From positions 1 to 32,248 of the forward strand of contig CAMLML010000051.1 in assembly GCA_946481095.1 (NCBI GenBank): 32,248 nucleotides of DNA, written 5' to 3'. The stretch is from an uncultured Cellvibrio sp. Its GTDB lineage: Bacteria; Pseudomonadota; Gammaproteobacteria; Pseudomonadales; Cellvibrionaceae. Numbering within the stretch: the stretch's first letter is position 1; each line of letters begins with the position of its first letter. The position numbers and the translations under genes are program-made. The notes under the pieces are model-generated. The model was not told the DNA's origin, ran no database searches, and saw only the letters and a program-made list of their open reading frames with translations. This document shows positions 17,316-26,141 of this stretch, piece after piece.

Positions 17316-17416
17316 ACAAACCCCTCCCCTTCGGAAGGGGAGGGACTAAATTCACTGCGTAGAGAGTAGGGAGTAAAGTCCCTCTCCCTTCGGAGGTGGA
17401 GGTTAGGAGGGGTTGT
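17316..17416. repeat. Intergenic inverted repeat (ACAAACCCCTCCCCTTCGG type)
   Basis: ACAAACCCCTCCCCTTCGGA (17316-17335) with GGGGAGGGAC is mirrored by GTCCCTCTCCCTTCGGAGG and AGGAGGGGTTGT (ending about 17415). Each half folds around TTCGG. It begins soon after the GGDEF-EAL stop and ends 40 bases before the nucleotidase start. Confidence 0.8.
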
Positions 17417-17455
17417 GAGTCTCAGGCAAAATATTTAAAAAAGAGAAAATCGAAA

Positions 17456-18358
17456 ATGCCAAAAGGTTTTGGTGAAAAATTAGTTATTGCGATTTCGTCG
17501 AGAGCTTTATTTAATCTGGATGCCAGTCATCAGGTTTACATTAACGAAGGGCTGGCCGCGTATGCGCAATATCAAATAAAGCATGAAGATGAAATTCTGG
17601 AGCCGGGTGAAGCATTTCCTCTGGTCAAAAAATTATTGCGCTTGAATGAGCGTCTTGCCGGTGAACCGCGTGTTGAAGTGATTTTATTGTCGCGAAACAG
17701 TGCCGATACCGGTTTGCGGGTTTTTAATTCCATCCAGCATTACGGATTAAAAATAACCCGCGCTGCATTTTCGGGCGGCACCTCACCTTATCGTTATGCA
17801 TCGGCTTTTGGATGCCATTTGTTTTTATCGACCGAACCGGAAGATGTAAAACAGGCACTGGAACAGGGAATTGCGGCGGCTACTTTAATTGCATCCAAAA
17901 ATGCGTCCAGCCGCGAGGATGAACTGCGGTTTGCGTTTGATGGTGATGCTGTGTTGTTTTCAGACGAAGCGGAACGGGTATTCAAGACCCAGGGGTTATC
18001 GGCATTTACCGAAAGTGAAAAAGCCGCTGCAAAAGAGCCTTTGAGTGGTGGTCCTTTCAAAGCATTTCTGGCGGCATTGCACAGTCTGCAAGCCGAATTT
18101 ATTGATGCAGATTGCCCTATCAGAACTGCATTGGTCACAGCCAGATCCGCACCGGCACATGAGCGGGTTATTCGCACATTACGCGCCTGGAATATCCGCA
18201 TTGATGAATCGATTTTTTTAGGAGGATTAGCCAAAGGAAGTTTTTTGAAAGCCTATGGAGCGGATGTCTTTTTTGACGATCAACCCATGCATTGTGATTC
18301 AGCAAAAGAGCATGTGGCTACCGGCCACGTTCCGCATGGCATAGCAAACCAGAGTTGA
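17456..18358 (+). CDS. Cytosolic 5'-nucleotidase, cN-I (NT5C1)-like
   Basis: Hydrolyses nucleoside 5'-monophosphates in the cytosol; the family (PF06189) is homologous to animal AMP-preferring cN-I. The 300-residue product matches along its length: VIAISSRALFNLDASHQVYI near the start, RVFNSIQHYGLKITRAAFSGG in the middle, RFAFDGDAVLFSDEAERVFK holding the acidic metal/nucleophile region, CPIRTALVTARSAP, and VFFDDQPMHCDSAKEH with HVPHGIA at the end. I chose ATG 17456 because translation from the earlier frame opening at 17396 would lie in the intergenic repeat and adds residues absent from the family. AAGAGA precedes the ATG. It is followed by cysB without obvious terminator. Confidence 0.9.
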   Translation: MPKGFGEKLVIAISSRALFNLDASHQVYINEGLAAYAQYQIKHEDEILEPGEAFPLVKKLLRLNERLAGEPRVEVILLSRNSADTGLRVFNSIQHYGLKITRAAFSGGTSPYRYASAFGCHLFLSTEPEDVKQALEQGIAAATLIASKNASSREDELRFAFDGDAVLFSDEAERVFKTQGLSAFTESEKAAAKEPLSGGPFKAFLAALHSLQAEFIDADCPIRTALVTARSAPAHERVIRTLRAWNIRIDESIFLGGLAKGSFLKAYGADVFFDDQPMHCDSAKEHVATGHVPHGIANQS

Positions 18359-18469
18359 ACAGCAAATTTTTTTCGAAACTCGAATGTGAAAACTTTGCAT
18401 TTTGCAGATATGGTCTAAAGTTGTAACAGAGCCCAGAGCTATTCTTTTTGAGCCTGTGGTAAACAATAA

Positions 18470-19468
<999 letters not shown>

Positions 19469-19481
19469 AACATACCCCCAT

Positions 19482-19511
19482 AAAAAAACCGCCGTTAGTG
19501 GCGGTTTTTTT
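19482..19511 (+). terminator. Intrinsic terminator of cysB
   Basis: AAAAAAACCGCC and GGCGGTTTTTTT form a 12-bp stem around a GTTAGT loop, starting 13 bases after the cysB stop. The flanking A and T runs make it potentially bidirectional, so it may also serve the minus-strand gene ending at 19533. Confidence 0.9.
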
Positions 19512-19532
19512 ATGTCTGGAGCTTTTTACCTA

Positions 19533-19757
19533 TCATTCCTGAGAAGACAGAAGTTCAGGCATTGCTTGTTTGATCTTGTATTGATTGTAATAAATCTCGC
19601 GATCAATCCAGAACTGTAATAAACCCGCCAGAATTAACAAAAGGCTGAGCAAAGTTGAAAAGAAAAATACCAGACCCTGGGTGCTGGGGTAGGTGGTAGC
19701 AATAGTCAAGAGCCCAATCGCTATCAAACTGACGCCTGTTTTGAAATAAGCAAGCAT
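19533..19757 (-). CDS. Two-helix small membrane protein, function unknown
   Basis: A 74-residue protein with two hydrophobic segments, about 5-22 (FKTGVSLIAIGLLTIATT) and 28-49 (GLVFFFSTLLSLLLILAGLL), then a polar tail with FWIDREIYYNQYKIKQ. GGAGGT four to five bases before the ATG is a strong ribosome binding site and supports translation. It stands alone, converging on cysB. I do not recognise the family. Confidence 0.72.
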   Translation of the reverse strand: MLAYFKTGVSLIAIGLLTIATTYPSTQGLVFFFSTLLSLLLILAGLLQFWIDREIYYNQYKIKQAMPELLSSQE

Positions 19758-19880
19758 AAAGACCTCCGGTGATTTTTAAAATCCATCTCTTACAGCAATA
19801 CATCAAGAGTGGTGTTTATTTTTATAATTGACACATATTCCCTAAGTGTCGAATCACATCATCCCTTGTATAAACCAGCG

Positions 19881-19914
19881 GCGGATTGTTTCGGTTTGCA
19901 CCGGAACAATCCGC
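19881..19914 (-). terminator. Long hairpin 5 bases after the 125-residue ORF
   Basis: GCGGATTGTT (19881-19890) pairs with AACAATCCGC (19905-19914), extended inward by CGG/CCG past one mismatch, giving a stem of about 14 pairs around TTTGCA. It begins just past the stop of the minus-strand gene at 19920. There is no clear T-run on that side, so it may be a weak terminator or a 3'-end stabiliser. Confidence 0.5.
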
Positions 19915-19919
19915 AACAA

Positions 19920-20297
19920 TCAAATTTTATAGGTTTCCAATTCAATATATTGTCTGGATTTTTGGTGAATCTTCATGTAATCCGCTTCGCAGGATATGCT
20001 GCAAGCCAGAATGATTTCATTGGTTAACAATGCATGTGTTGCTGCCGAAGTGATTTCTTCATTGTCTTCGGTTGTAGCCACAAAATTCTCAGGCAGATAC
20101 ATTTCACATTTTGAAATATCGACCAGATCCATATCATCGTCAACAAGATGGTTGCGTAAACGCGTGATAGCATCAACAACATTTTTCGCATAAACCACAC
20201 CCACGGCAAAAGCGTATTCTGACCCATCCATATTCAAACTGGATCCGAGGCCGACAGAAGCCTTATGGTGAATTAACCAAACCGATTTGTCTTTCAT
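19920..20297 (-). CDS. Small soluble protein of unknown function
   Basis: A 125-residue protein with no signal peptide or membrane helix. It begins MKDKSVWLIHHKASVGLGSS, has a mixed alpha/beta pattern (YAFAVGVVYAKNVVDAITRL, then an acidic VDDDMDLVDISKCE) and a polar C-terminal helix. Cys is present in SKCE and ACSISC. GGAG seven bases before the ATG supports the start. It has its own upstream region of about 500 bases and a hairpin after the stop, so it is probably transcribed alone. I do not recognise the family. Confidence 0.7.
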   Translation of the reverse strand: MKDKSVWLIHHKASVGLGSSLNMDGSEYAFAVGVVYAKNVVDAITRLRNHLVDDDMDLVDISKCEMYLPENFVATTEDNEEITSAATHALLTNEIILACSISCEADYMKIHQKSRQYIELETYKI

Positions 20298-20796
20298 GGC
20301 ATATCTCCGTTACTTGTTGTGATTAATACGCTCCGGGAGATTGTCAGCCAGCTTGTGATTACTTGAGCTACTTGTTGATATACAAGTTTAAGTTAACTGG
20401 TTAACAAACTTCACATTATTCTTGTAAAAATTCATCAGACTTTGTGAGCGGGTTCGCCTGCAAATTATCCTTTTGCCAAGGCTTGTTTTATGAGTAAGTT
20501 TATAGAAAAAATATCCGTTGAAATCAAGATGAAGCTGTAAATTTTCGCCGTAAACCACAGTTTAACTTGTTACCGGTGATCAGCATTACTTTTGGTAACG
20601 GGTATTTTTGAAACCATAGATCCAAATAACTTCAGCTGCTCAATTCGGTTGTTCAATAAAGAAGCAAAAATTGTTGTGATTTTTTACAGAAACAAGTTGG
20701 TATTCAAGAATAAAAATCAGGAAAGTTTTACAGTCAACCAGTGAAACAGATTCGCGATTGGATGAGTGAAACAGTTTGGCCGATATGTTCAGGGTT
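20298..20796. other. Non-coding 499-base region with a palindrome
   Basis: No open frame with a plausible ribosome binding site is seen. It contains a 28-base imperfect palindrome at 20384-20411 (AAGTTT, AA, GTTAAC, TG, GTTAAC, AAACTT), an overlapping ACTTG/CAAGT pair just to its left, and a GTTACC/GGTAAC pair at 20569-20599. These could be regulator sites for the minus-strand gene starting at 20297. Confidence 0.5.
20384..20411. promoter_or_regulatory. Palindrome AAGTTT-AA-GTTAAC-TG-GTTAAC-AAACTT
   Basis: Two inverted 6-base blocks on each side of a TG centre, broken only by two extra bases on the left. It lies about 90 bases upstream of the start of the 125-residue gene on the minus strand, a reasonable operator distance. 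No regulator can be named. Confidence 0.35.
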
Positions 20797-21936
20797 TCAG
20801 AATTTACTCAATGGAATAAATGTAACTTCAATATCTTCCTTATTTACTGCATAACTCACCCACAATTGATTTTTCCAGATAATGCTTTTCGGGTAGCTGT
20901 AACCTGCGCGTTTATATAACCCTGTATATTTCATTGCAGGTAATTCACTTTCATCTTTCAGCAACCAGGCTTGATCAAATAAATAATCATCTTTACTGAG
21001 TGTCAGTGTTAAAGGGGATCGTTGTTTTGATCCGCTGGGGTTATTAATCAGAAATGCATTGCCATCAGGAAAATTTCCGGCACTTTGTTTTGCGCGGGAA
21101 TCCGGCATATTGGTGAGTTGGGGTTCTGACCAGGTTTTACCTTTATCGGTGCTGATTGCCGCCAATATTTTAAAACTGGATGCCTGATCACGAAATACCA
21201 TCACAATATGATTGTTTTTATTTAAAAACCAACTGGGTTCCAGTTCGCGACTAATACCGGGTTGATGCGGTAAATTTTTCATTTTACCCTGAGTCCAGCC
21301 ACTCACGGCCAGAGGATCATCTGTGAAATAAGGCTTGGCAATCAGTCCCGGTTGTTGATGGATTGCGGTGATAATTCTTCCGTTGGGCAAAGCTTTAAGA
21401 TCTTGTTCGATAATGCCATTCACTGCACTGCCATCAGCATTTAATAAGCGTTTGGGTGATGACCAATTAACACCATCACGACTGGAAATATATTCAACAT
21501 AGCCGCCTTTGGGCGTCATGTTTTTAGGCCAGACATTAATATAAGCAATCAGTGTTTTACCATCGCTCCACCAGCCACCATTGGTCACAATAAAATCTTT
21601 TCTCGCTGCAACCAAAGTTTTTGCGGGCTGCCATTTTTTCCCGTTTTTACTGCTACTAAAAAGAACCTGCGTTTCTTCCGCATCTTCATCCTGTATGGAA
21701 CTTTGCCACTGGATAAATAATTTTCCCTTAAACGGAAACAGAACTGCACCATGGTTGTATTGGGCTTTGCCCTCAATTGCTTTAAAAACAGTTGAATGCT
21801 GGATTCCTTGTGGTTTGGATAAGCCCAGGGTAGTCGGTTGTGTGTAATCAAATAAATTTTCTTTCACTAAAAAAGGCGTGTCTGCCCATGTCAGTGAAGA
21901 GACACTGATTGCCATGGCAAAAATAAAGTTTTTCAT
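20797..21936 (-). CDS. Exported BNR/Asp-box beta-propeller (sialidase-like)
   Basis: A 379-residue exported protein with signal peptide MKNFIFAMAISVSSLTWA. It has several Asp-box-like repeats, SSKNGKKW, SSRDGVNW and STDKGKTW, marking a six-bladed sialidase-type propeller, plus ELEPSWFLNKNNHIVMVFRD. The N-terminal FRIP motif of true sialidases is not visible, so sialidase activity should not be assumed; sugar or polymer binding or another hydrolase role is possible. A GTG at 21951 could extend it by five residues, but ATG 21936 gives the better signal peptide. It starts four bases after the stop of the TPR gene, so it is translationally coupled as the last gene of the AAA/membrane/TPR unit. 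Confidence 0.82.
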   Translation of the reverse strand: MKNFIFAMAISVSSLTWADTPFLVKENLFDYTQPTTLGLSKPQGIQHSTVFKAIEGKAQYNHGAVLFPFKGKLFIQWQSSIQDEDAEETQVLFSSSKNGKKWQPAKTLVAARKDFIVTNGGWWSDGKTLIAYINVWPKNMTPKGGYVEYISSRDGVNWSSPKRLLNADGSAVNGIIEQDLKALPNGRIITAIHQQPGLIAKPYFTDDPLAVSGWTQGKMKNLPHQPGISRELEPSWFLNKNNHIVMVFRDQASSFKILAAISTDKGKTWSEPQLTNMPDSRAKQSAGNFPDGNAFLINNPSGSKQRSPLTLTLSKDDYLFDQAWLLKDESELPAMKYTGLYKRAGYSYPKSIIWKNQLWVSYAVNKEDIEVTFIPLSKF

Positions 21937-21940
21937 ATTG

Positions 21941-22861
21941 TTAAAAATCACGATTAAATTGAAAACGTTTTAATTCCTTTTTCAGCATTTTGATATAGAT
22001 GGGAATGGCGACCCAGGAATAGATGACAAGTGCCAGCCAGGCATAGCTGATCAGGCTCGATGTGCGTGGATAACCTGTGTCTTCCACAATTTGTGACAGC
22101 AAATTAAAAAATAGATAAGCGCAGATTAAATAACTGACTTGCCGAAGTTGCGACATGTTGACCAGCTTGTTGTTAGCCCGCCACCAAAGACCAATAAACC
22201 AGTTTTTGCGTGCTTTGATATTGGCCAATAAGGCCAATGCTTGCTCTGAATTGGGGGAATTCAGAATAACAAATTTTGCATGATATTCTGCATCCGCCAA
22301 ATTGCCATGGGCCAGTTGGATTCTGCCCATTAATAAATTGGCAGATTCACTTTGTGCATTTTGTTGTAAAGCTTCCCGTGCAAATATTTCAGCCTGACGA
22401 TAATCTCCTTTTGCCAAATACAGATATGCAAACGCACTGCTGATGCCCGAGTGATCAGGTGCAATACGGGAAGCTTCTTCTATGCTGGCCTGTGCTTTAT
22501 CAAATTGATCCTGTAACAAATAAATGCCTGCTTTTTCCAGCAAGGCGTCAACATAAGCAGGTGCGAGTGAAAGTGCATGGTCACAAGCTTGCAATGCTTT
22601 AGTAAATTGACGTTTGTACAATAGAATTTTGGCCTGAATTAAAAATAAAAAAGATTGCATGGGATCTTGTTGCAGCGCAATATGCAATTCATATTCTGCA
22701 GCATATAAGCGTTTGTCACCCAATAAACAGGCTGCCAGTAATCCATGAGATTCCGCATGATTGGGATCTTGCCCCAAAAGATTTTTGAGTTGATCAATCG
22801 CCTCTGTGTATTGGCCGCTATGATAAAGTGACCAGGCTCTTTGCAGTTGGTATTCAAACAT
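21941..22861 (-). CDS. TPR-repeat protein with C-terminal membrane anchor
   Basis: A 306-residue protein. Residues 1 to about 210 are six or so tetratricopeptide repeats (RAWSLYHSGQYTEAIDQLKN, HAESHGLLAACLLGDKRLYA, SGISSAFAYLYLAKGDYRQA, SANLLMGRIQLAHGNLADAE). Residues about 235-295 hold two hydrophobic helices (YLICAYLFFNLLSQIV and LISYAWLALVIYSWVAIPIY), with a basic cytosolic-looking end. The repeats probably lie in the cytosol as an adaptor (inference). The ATG is two bases after the stop of the membrane protein gene, and the next gene starts four bases after its stop. It may bridge the AAA+ ATPase to the membrane. Confidence 0.85.
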   Translation of the reverse strand: MFEYQLQRAWSLYHSGQYTEAIDQLKNLLGQDPNHAESHGLLAACLLGDKRLYAAEYELHIALQQDPMQSFLFLIQAKILLYKRQFTKALQACDHALSLAPAYVDALLEKAGIYLLQDQFDKAQASIEEASRIAPDHSGISSAFAYLYLAKGDYRQAEIFAREALQQNAQSESANLLMGRIQLAHGNLADAEYHAKFVILNSPNSEQALALLANIKARKNWFIGLWWRANNKLVNMSQLRQVSYLICAYLFFNLLSQIVEDTGYPRTSSLISYAWLALVIYSWVAIPIYIKMLKKELKRFQFNRDF

Positions 22862-22863
22862 AA

Positions 22864-23280
22864 TTACTGCCGTTTGCTAATGTATTCGTAAAGTGAATAG
22901 GAAGTTGATTGCAATGCAACTACGTACATCAAACAAAAATAAAATGCGGCCTGTGAACATATGCGAAGATAAGGCGCCGCTTTGGTCAGGCCGCCAGATT
23001 CAGCGTAGGTATAAATAAAATCAGCGCCACCGTAAACAATCAAAAACCATAAAAACACAGCGAGTATGGAAACAGATATTTCTTTGACTCTTGACGCGCT
23101 TTTTAATAACAGACTATTGAAAATCAACCAGACTGCCGGCATCCAGATCCGACCCAGATAGGGCAGGGTAATAAACATGGGGATCAGAATACTGGCAAAT
23201 AAAATCACCACGGGGCTTAAAATCAAGGCATTTAATTGATGCTGTTTGGGTTCATCGATAATTGAATAGCGGTTCATCAT
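22864..23280 (-). CDS. Four-helix membrane protein coupled to the AAA+ gene
   Basis: A 138-residue integral membrane protein with hydrophobic segments at about 18-38 (LILSPVVILFASILIPMFIT), 45-60, 70-90 (ISVSILAVFLWFLIVYGGAD) and 105-125 (AAFYFCLMYVVALQSTSYSL). No family is recognised. Its ATG overlaps the stop of the AAA+ gene (TAATG), a sign of translational coupling; a second ATG directly follows and could be used instead. It is followed two bases after its stop by the TPR gene. Confidence 0.75.
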   Translation of the reverse strand: MMNRYSIIDEPKQHQLNALILSPVVILFASILIPMFITLPYLGRIWMPAVWLIFNSLLLKSASRVKEISVSILAVFLWFLIVYGGADFIYTYAESGGLTKAAPYLRICSQAAFYFCLMYVVALQSTSYSLYEYISKRQ

Positions 23281-24590
23281 TATTTTCCGTATTTATTCAA
23301 AAATTCCAACACATCATCGTAGCGGCCGCCATCATTGGCGTAACGTGCATAATTGCGCGCAGTCGTTAACCATTCGCTCGTTGAGTTACGACTTTGTGTC
23401 AGAGCTTCACGAAAATGATCAAATGAAATAGCCACTTCGCGACCTTGTGCAATCGAACTGTCAATTGCTTCATCAGCGGCCATTTCTACCAGATTAGCCA
23501 AATCAGCACCTGAGTATCCTGATGTTTTATTGGCGATCAGATCAAAATCAATATTGTTTTCCTGTGGTCTGTCTTTCATCTGATGTTGCAATATTGCGGC
23601 TCGTGCAACTTTGTCCGGTGGAGGTACAAAAAAGAGTCGATCAAAACGGCCGGGGCGCAAAAAAGCAGGATCAACTGACCAGGGTACATTGGTGGAAGCC
23701 AAAATTAAAATGCCATCATTGCCTTGTGAGTAGCCGTCAAGCTCCGTTAAAAACTGGCTGACAACATTGGCTGTACTTGAATTGCGTGCGTGTTCGCGTT
23801 TGCCTGCCAATGCTTCGAGTTCATCAAAAAATAAAATACAGGGTTTGTCCGCGCGCGCTTTTTCAAAAATAGCTCGTAACTTTTGTTCGGATTCACCAAT
23901 GTACATATCCAACACATCGGCAGCTTGAATATTGTAAAAACTGGCATTGCACTGTCCAGCCGTGGCGCGGGCAATTAATGTTTTGCCACAACCCGGCGGG
24001 CCATAAAGTAAAACGCCACCACCAATTTTCTTTTTAAATTTCTGGAAGAATGAAGGCTTTTGGAAGGGCAGGATAATACGTTTGGTGATTTGTTCTTTTA
24101 CGGCTTCAAGGCCTACCACATCCTTGAAAGTAACGGTTGCTTGTTTGTAATCACTTAAATGAGTGACTTCTGCCAAATCATTTTTTTCCACGACCCGTAA
24201 ACGTGGACGGCTATCTTGTTCTTCAGTTTCAGCATTAATACGCAGGCGGTTATCCCAAAAAATATTTTTAATATTGGGTTGGTGCTGACACCAGTAAATA
24301 TATAGATCCTTTGCCAGGGCTTCCTGATTCTGATCAATCAAGGCTTGCAAAATAGAGGTTGCATCCTGCATTACCAATACTTTTTGCAACTGATCAAGCT
24401 GCGATGCTTGCGCAAATGCAACAATAGTCTCTACCAGCTGTTCAGGCTTCAATGACAGTTCCAGCAAAAACTCACTGGCTTTCGCAAATTCACCTGCTTG
24501 CAAATACTGACTGAGAATCAACTTGCCGATATCGGTCGATTTTGAAATTTTATAAGCTTCCAATAAAGCTGCTAATGCGCTGGCTTCCAT
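23280..24590 (-). CDS. AAA+ ATPase of the classic AAA (Vps4/FtsH/Cdc48-like) clade with helical N-domain
   Basis: A 436-residue ATPase. Residues 1 to about 110 are alpha-helical repeat-like (KLILSQYLQAGEFAKASEFL, LDQLQKVLVMQDATSILQAL). After a charged linker comes VTFKDVVGLEAVKEQITKRI, the usual entry to an AAA module. Walker A is GPPGCGKT at 197-204, Walker B ILFFDELEA with D256/E257, sensor 1 ASTN near 298-301, arginine fingers in LRPGRFDR at 311-318, and sensor 2 region SGYSGADLANLVEMAADEAI. A pore-loop aromatic (MYIGESEQ) is present, suggesting it threads or remodels protein. There is no protease domain. GGAG upstream supports the ATG. It leads a coupled unit with two membrane proteins and an exported propeller; the substrate is unknown. 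Confidence 0.92.
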   Translation of the reverse strand: MEASALAALLEAYKISKSTDIGKLILSQYLQAGEFAKASEFLLELSLKPEQLVETIVAFAQASQLDQLQKVLVMQDATSILQALIDQNQEALAKDLYIYWCQHQPNIKNIFWDNRLRINAETEEQDSRPRLRVVEKNDLAEVTHLSDYKQATVTFKDVVGLEAVKEQITKRIILPFQKPSFFQKFKKKIGGGVLLYGPPGCGKTLIARATAGQCNASFYNIQAADVLDMYIGESEQKLRAIFEKARADKPCILFFDELEALAGKREHARNSSTANVVSQFLTELDGYSQGNDGILILASTNVPWSVDPAFLRPGRFDRLFFVPPPDKVARAAILQHQMKDRPQENNIDFDLIANKTSGYSGADLANLVEMAADEAIDSSIAQGREVAISFDHFREALTQSRNSTSEWLTTARNYARYANDGGRYDDVLEFLNKYGK

Positions 24591-24667
24591 AATATTGTTT
24601 CTCCAATAAATGAATTTTACCTGGTTAGTTTAACTCTTTAGTTATCTAAAATAGAAGGCTATACAAT

Positions 24668-26074
24668 TTAGTTTTTATAGTGAGTTTCCCATAGTTTATT
24701 AATAAATCTAAAATCTGGGTCAACACGTTTTTTTAGTAAGAAGTATTCTTTATGCCTTGGATAAGCAGTTCTAAATTGTTCGGCCGTCTCATGGATTTGA
24801 TAAGGCAAGTAATAAGTACCATCAAGCGATATTGCTGCATCATTTAATGCTCGTGTCCAATGACCTACGGCATCGATGTCTGATTGACTGGTACCTTGGC
24901 GGTAATAAATGACAAATGAAAAAACTTCTGTGGGTGCCCAGGATAATAAAGATTCTGTGTCTGGAGGTGAGTGACGAATAGAAATATTAATTACGTTAAC
25001 TTTTTGTTCTTTGATAATTAATTGTATTTTTTCTATGAATGTTTCAAATTGACTGACAGGTACGAAATATTCTCTTAATCCATAAGTTGTTTTATTTCGA
25101 TTTTTGGGTTCGAGCCTGCGAACATCATAGCTAGCTTCATAGTTGCGCCAGACTACCGGCGATTTGGCATAGATTAAAGGTTCTATAAGACTACGGCGAA
25201 CGCTGTGTCCAGATGAATGATTGGCAATCCAGTCTATTATTTTGGGTTCCCAGTAATAGTTTTTGTTTTTGGGAATTAATTTTAATGGTTGGGTCAGAGG
25301 CTCATCTGTCAAATTCCAGGTAATGGACCTTACTTTATTGAATCCAGGTAAATAAATTTCCGCATTGCTGAAAACAACGGTTGAGTCATCACGAATATTG
25401 TCCAGAAAATATTGCTTGTATTTGGTGATATCCATGATGATATCTTTCCGTTTGATTTTTGTATTGTCTTCCAGTAGCAAAACAGCTTCTGCAATCACAG
25501 CAATACCACCATAACCTCCTATAGCTGCATAGAATAGATCCTGATTTTCATTGCGGTTGGCATGTTTTAATTCCCCGTTCGCTAATACCAATGTTATTTC
25601 TTTAACAGAATTGATTATGGGGCCCTCACCAACATAACGGCCATGAGCATTCACACTTAAAGAGCCTCCGACAGTAAAGTTGGTATAGGTTTGCATAATT
25701 TTTACGGACAGGTGGTGAGGGTCAATATATTCCTGAATGTCACGCCAAGTTATTCCTGCCTGAACTTTAATCTCTTTTTTATCAATATCGAAGCTGACAA
25801 CTTTATTAAATTGCCTCATATCCAAATGCAAACTATTTTGGTGCGAGGTTTGACCACCCTGGCTGTAACGTCCTCCACCGATTGATATGGGGCCAGTCGA
25901 CTCTGCAATTGTTTTTATTAATTCGTCAAGTGTGTGTGGTGTAACGATGGTCTTAACCGTAACGGGATTTAATTGGGTAACGTCATTGACAATCAGGTCT
26001 CCTTTTTCAGCGAGAGCTGTTAGATGGGTTGAAACTATAAAAATAGCCACAAATAGTTTAATTAATAATTTCAT
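24668..26074 (-). CDS. Exported FAD-linked oxidoreductase (VAO/FAD_binding_4 family)
   Basis: A 468-residue flavoprotein with signal peptide MKLLIKLFVAIFIVSTHLTALA, so it acts in the periplasm or beyond. The FAD-binding PCMH domain spans about 35-210: PISIGGGRYSQGGQT, LDMRQFNKVVSFDIDKKEIK, VGGSLSVNAHGRYVGEGPII, AAIGGYGGIAVIAEAVLLL. The C-terminal half resembles the sugar/lactone oxidase cap (ALO-type; FVPVSQFETFIEKIQLII). The position that carries the covalent-FAD His in aldonolactone oxidases reads Arg-Tyr (GGGRYS), so FAD is probably not attached there. The core also resembles DprE1-type sugar oxidases. Substrate unknown. It lies between the propeller-like gene (67 bases) and the AAA+ gene (77 bases) on one strand. 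No strong ribosome binding site is seen. Confidence 0.88.
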   Translation of the reverse strand: MKLLIKLFVAIFIVSTHLTALAEKGDLIVNDVTQLNPVTVKTIVTPHTLDELIKTIAESTGPISIGGGRYSQGGQTSHQNSLHLDMRQFNKVVSFDIDKKEIKVQAGITWRDIQEYIDPHHLSVKIMQTYTNFTVGGSLSVNAHGRYVGEGPIINSVKEITLVLANGELKHANRNENQDLFYAAIGGYGGIAVIAEAVLLLEDNTKIKRKDIIMDITKYKQYFLDNIRDDSTVVFSNAEIYLPGFNKVRSITWNLTDEPLTQPLKLIPKNKNYYWEPKIIDWIANHSSGHSVRRSLIEPLIYAKSPVVWRNYEASYDVRRLEPKNRNKTTYGLREYFVPVSQFETFIEKIQLIIKEQKVNVINISIRHSPPDTESLLSWAPTEVFSFVIYYRQGTSQSDIDAVGHWTRALNDAAISLDGTYYLPYQIHETAEQFRTAYPRHKEYFLLKKRVDPDFRFINKLWETHYKN

Positions 26075-26141
26075 ATGTCATTTTTGCACATCAATAATTA
26101 GCTCAATTTTTTCAAAATTCTATTGGGGTAATATTTATCCT

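Noticed and set aside
17396..17455. Longer start for the 5'-nucleotidase
   Set aside because: The extra residues would come from an intergenic repeat, and the family N-terminus begins at 17456.
20797..21936. True sialidase
   Set aside because: Asp-box repeats are present, but no FRIP motif and no clear Arg triad are visible.
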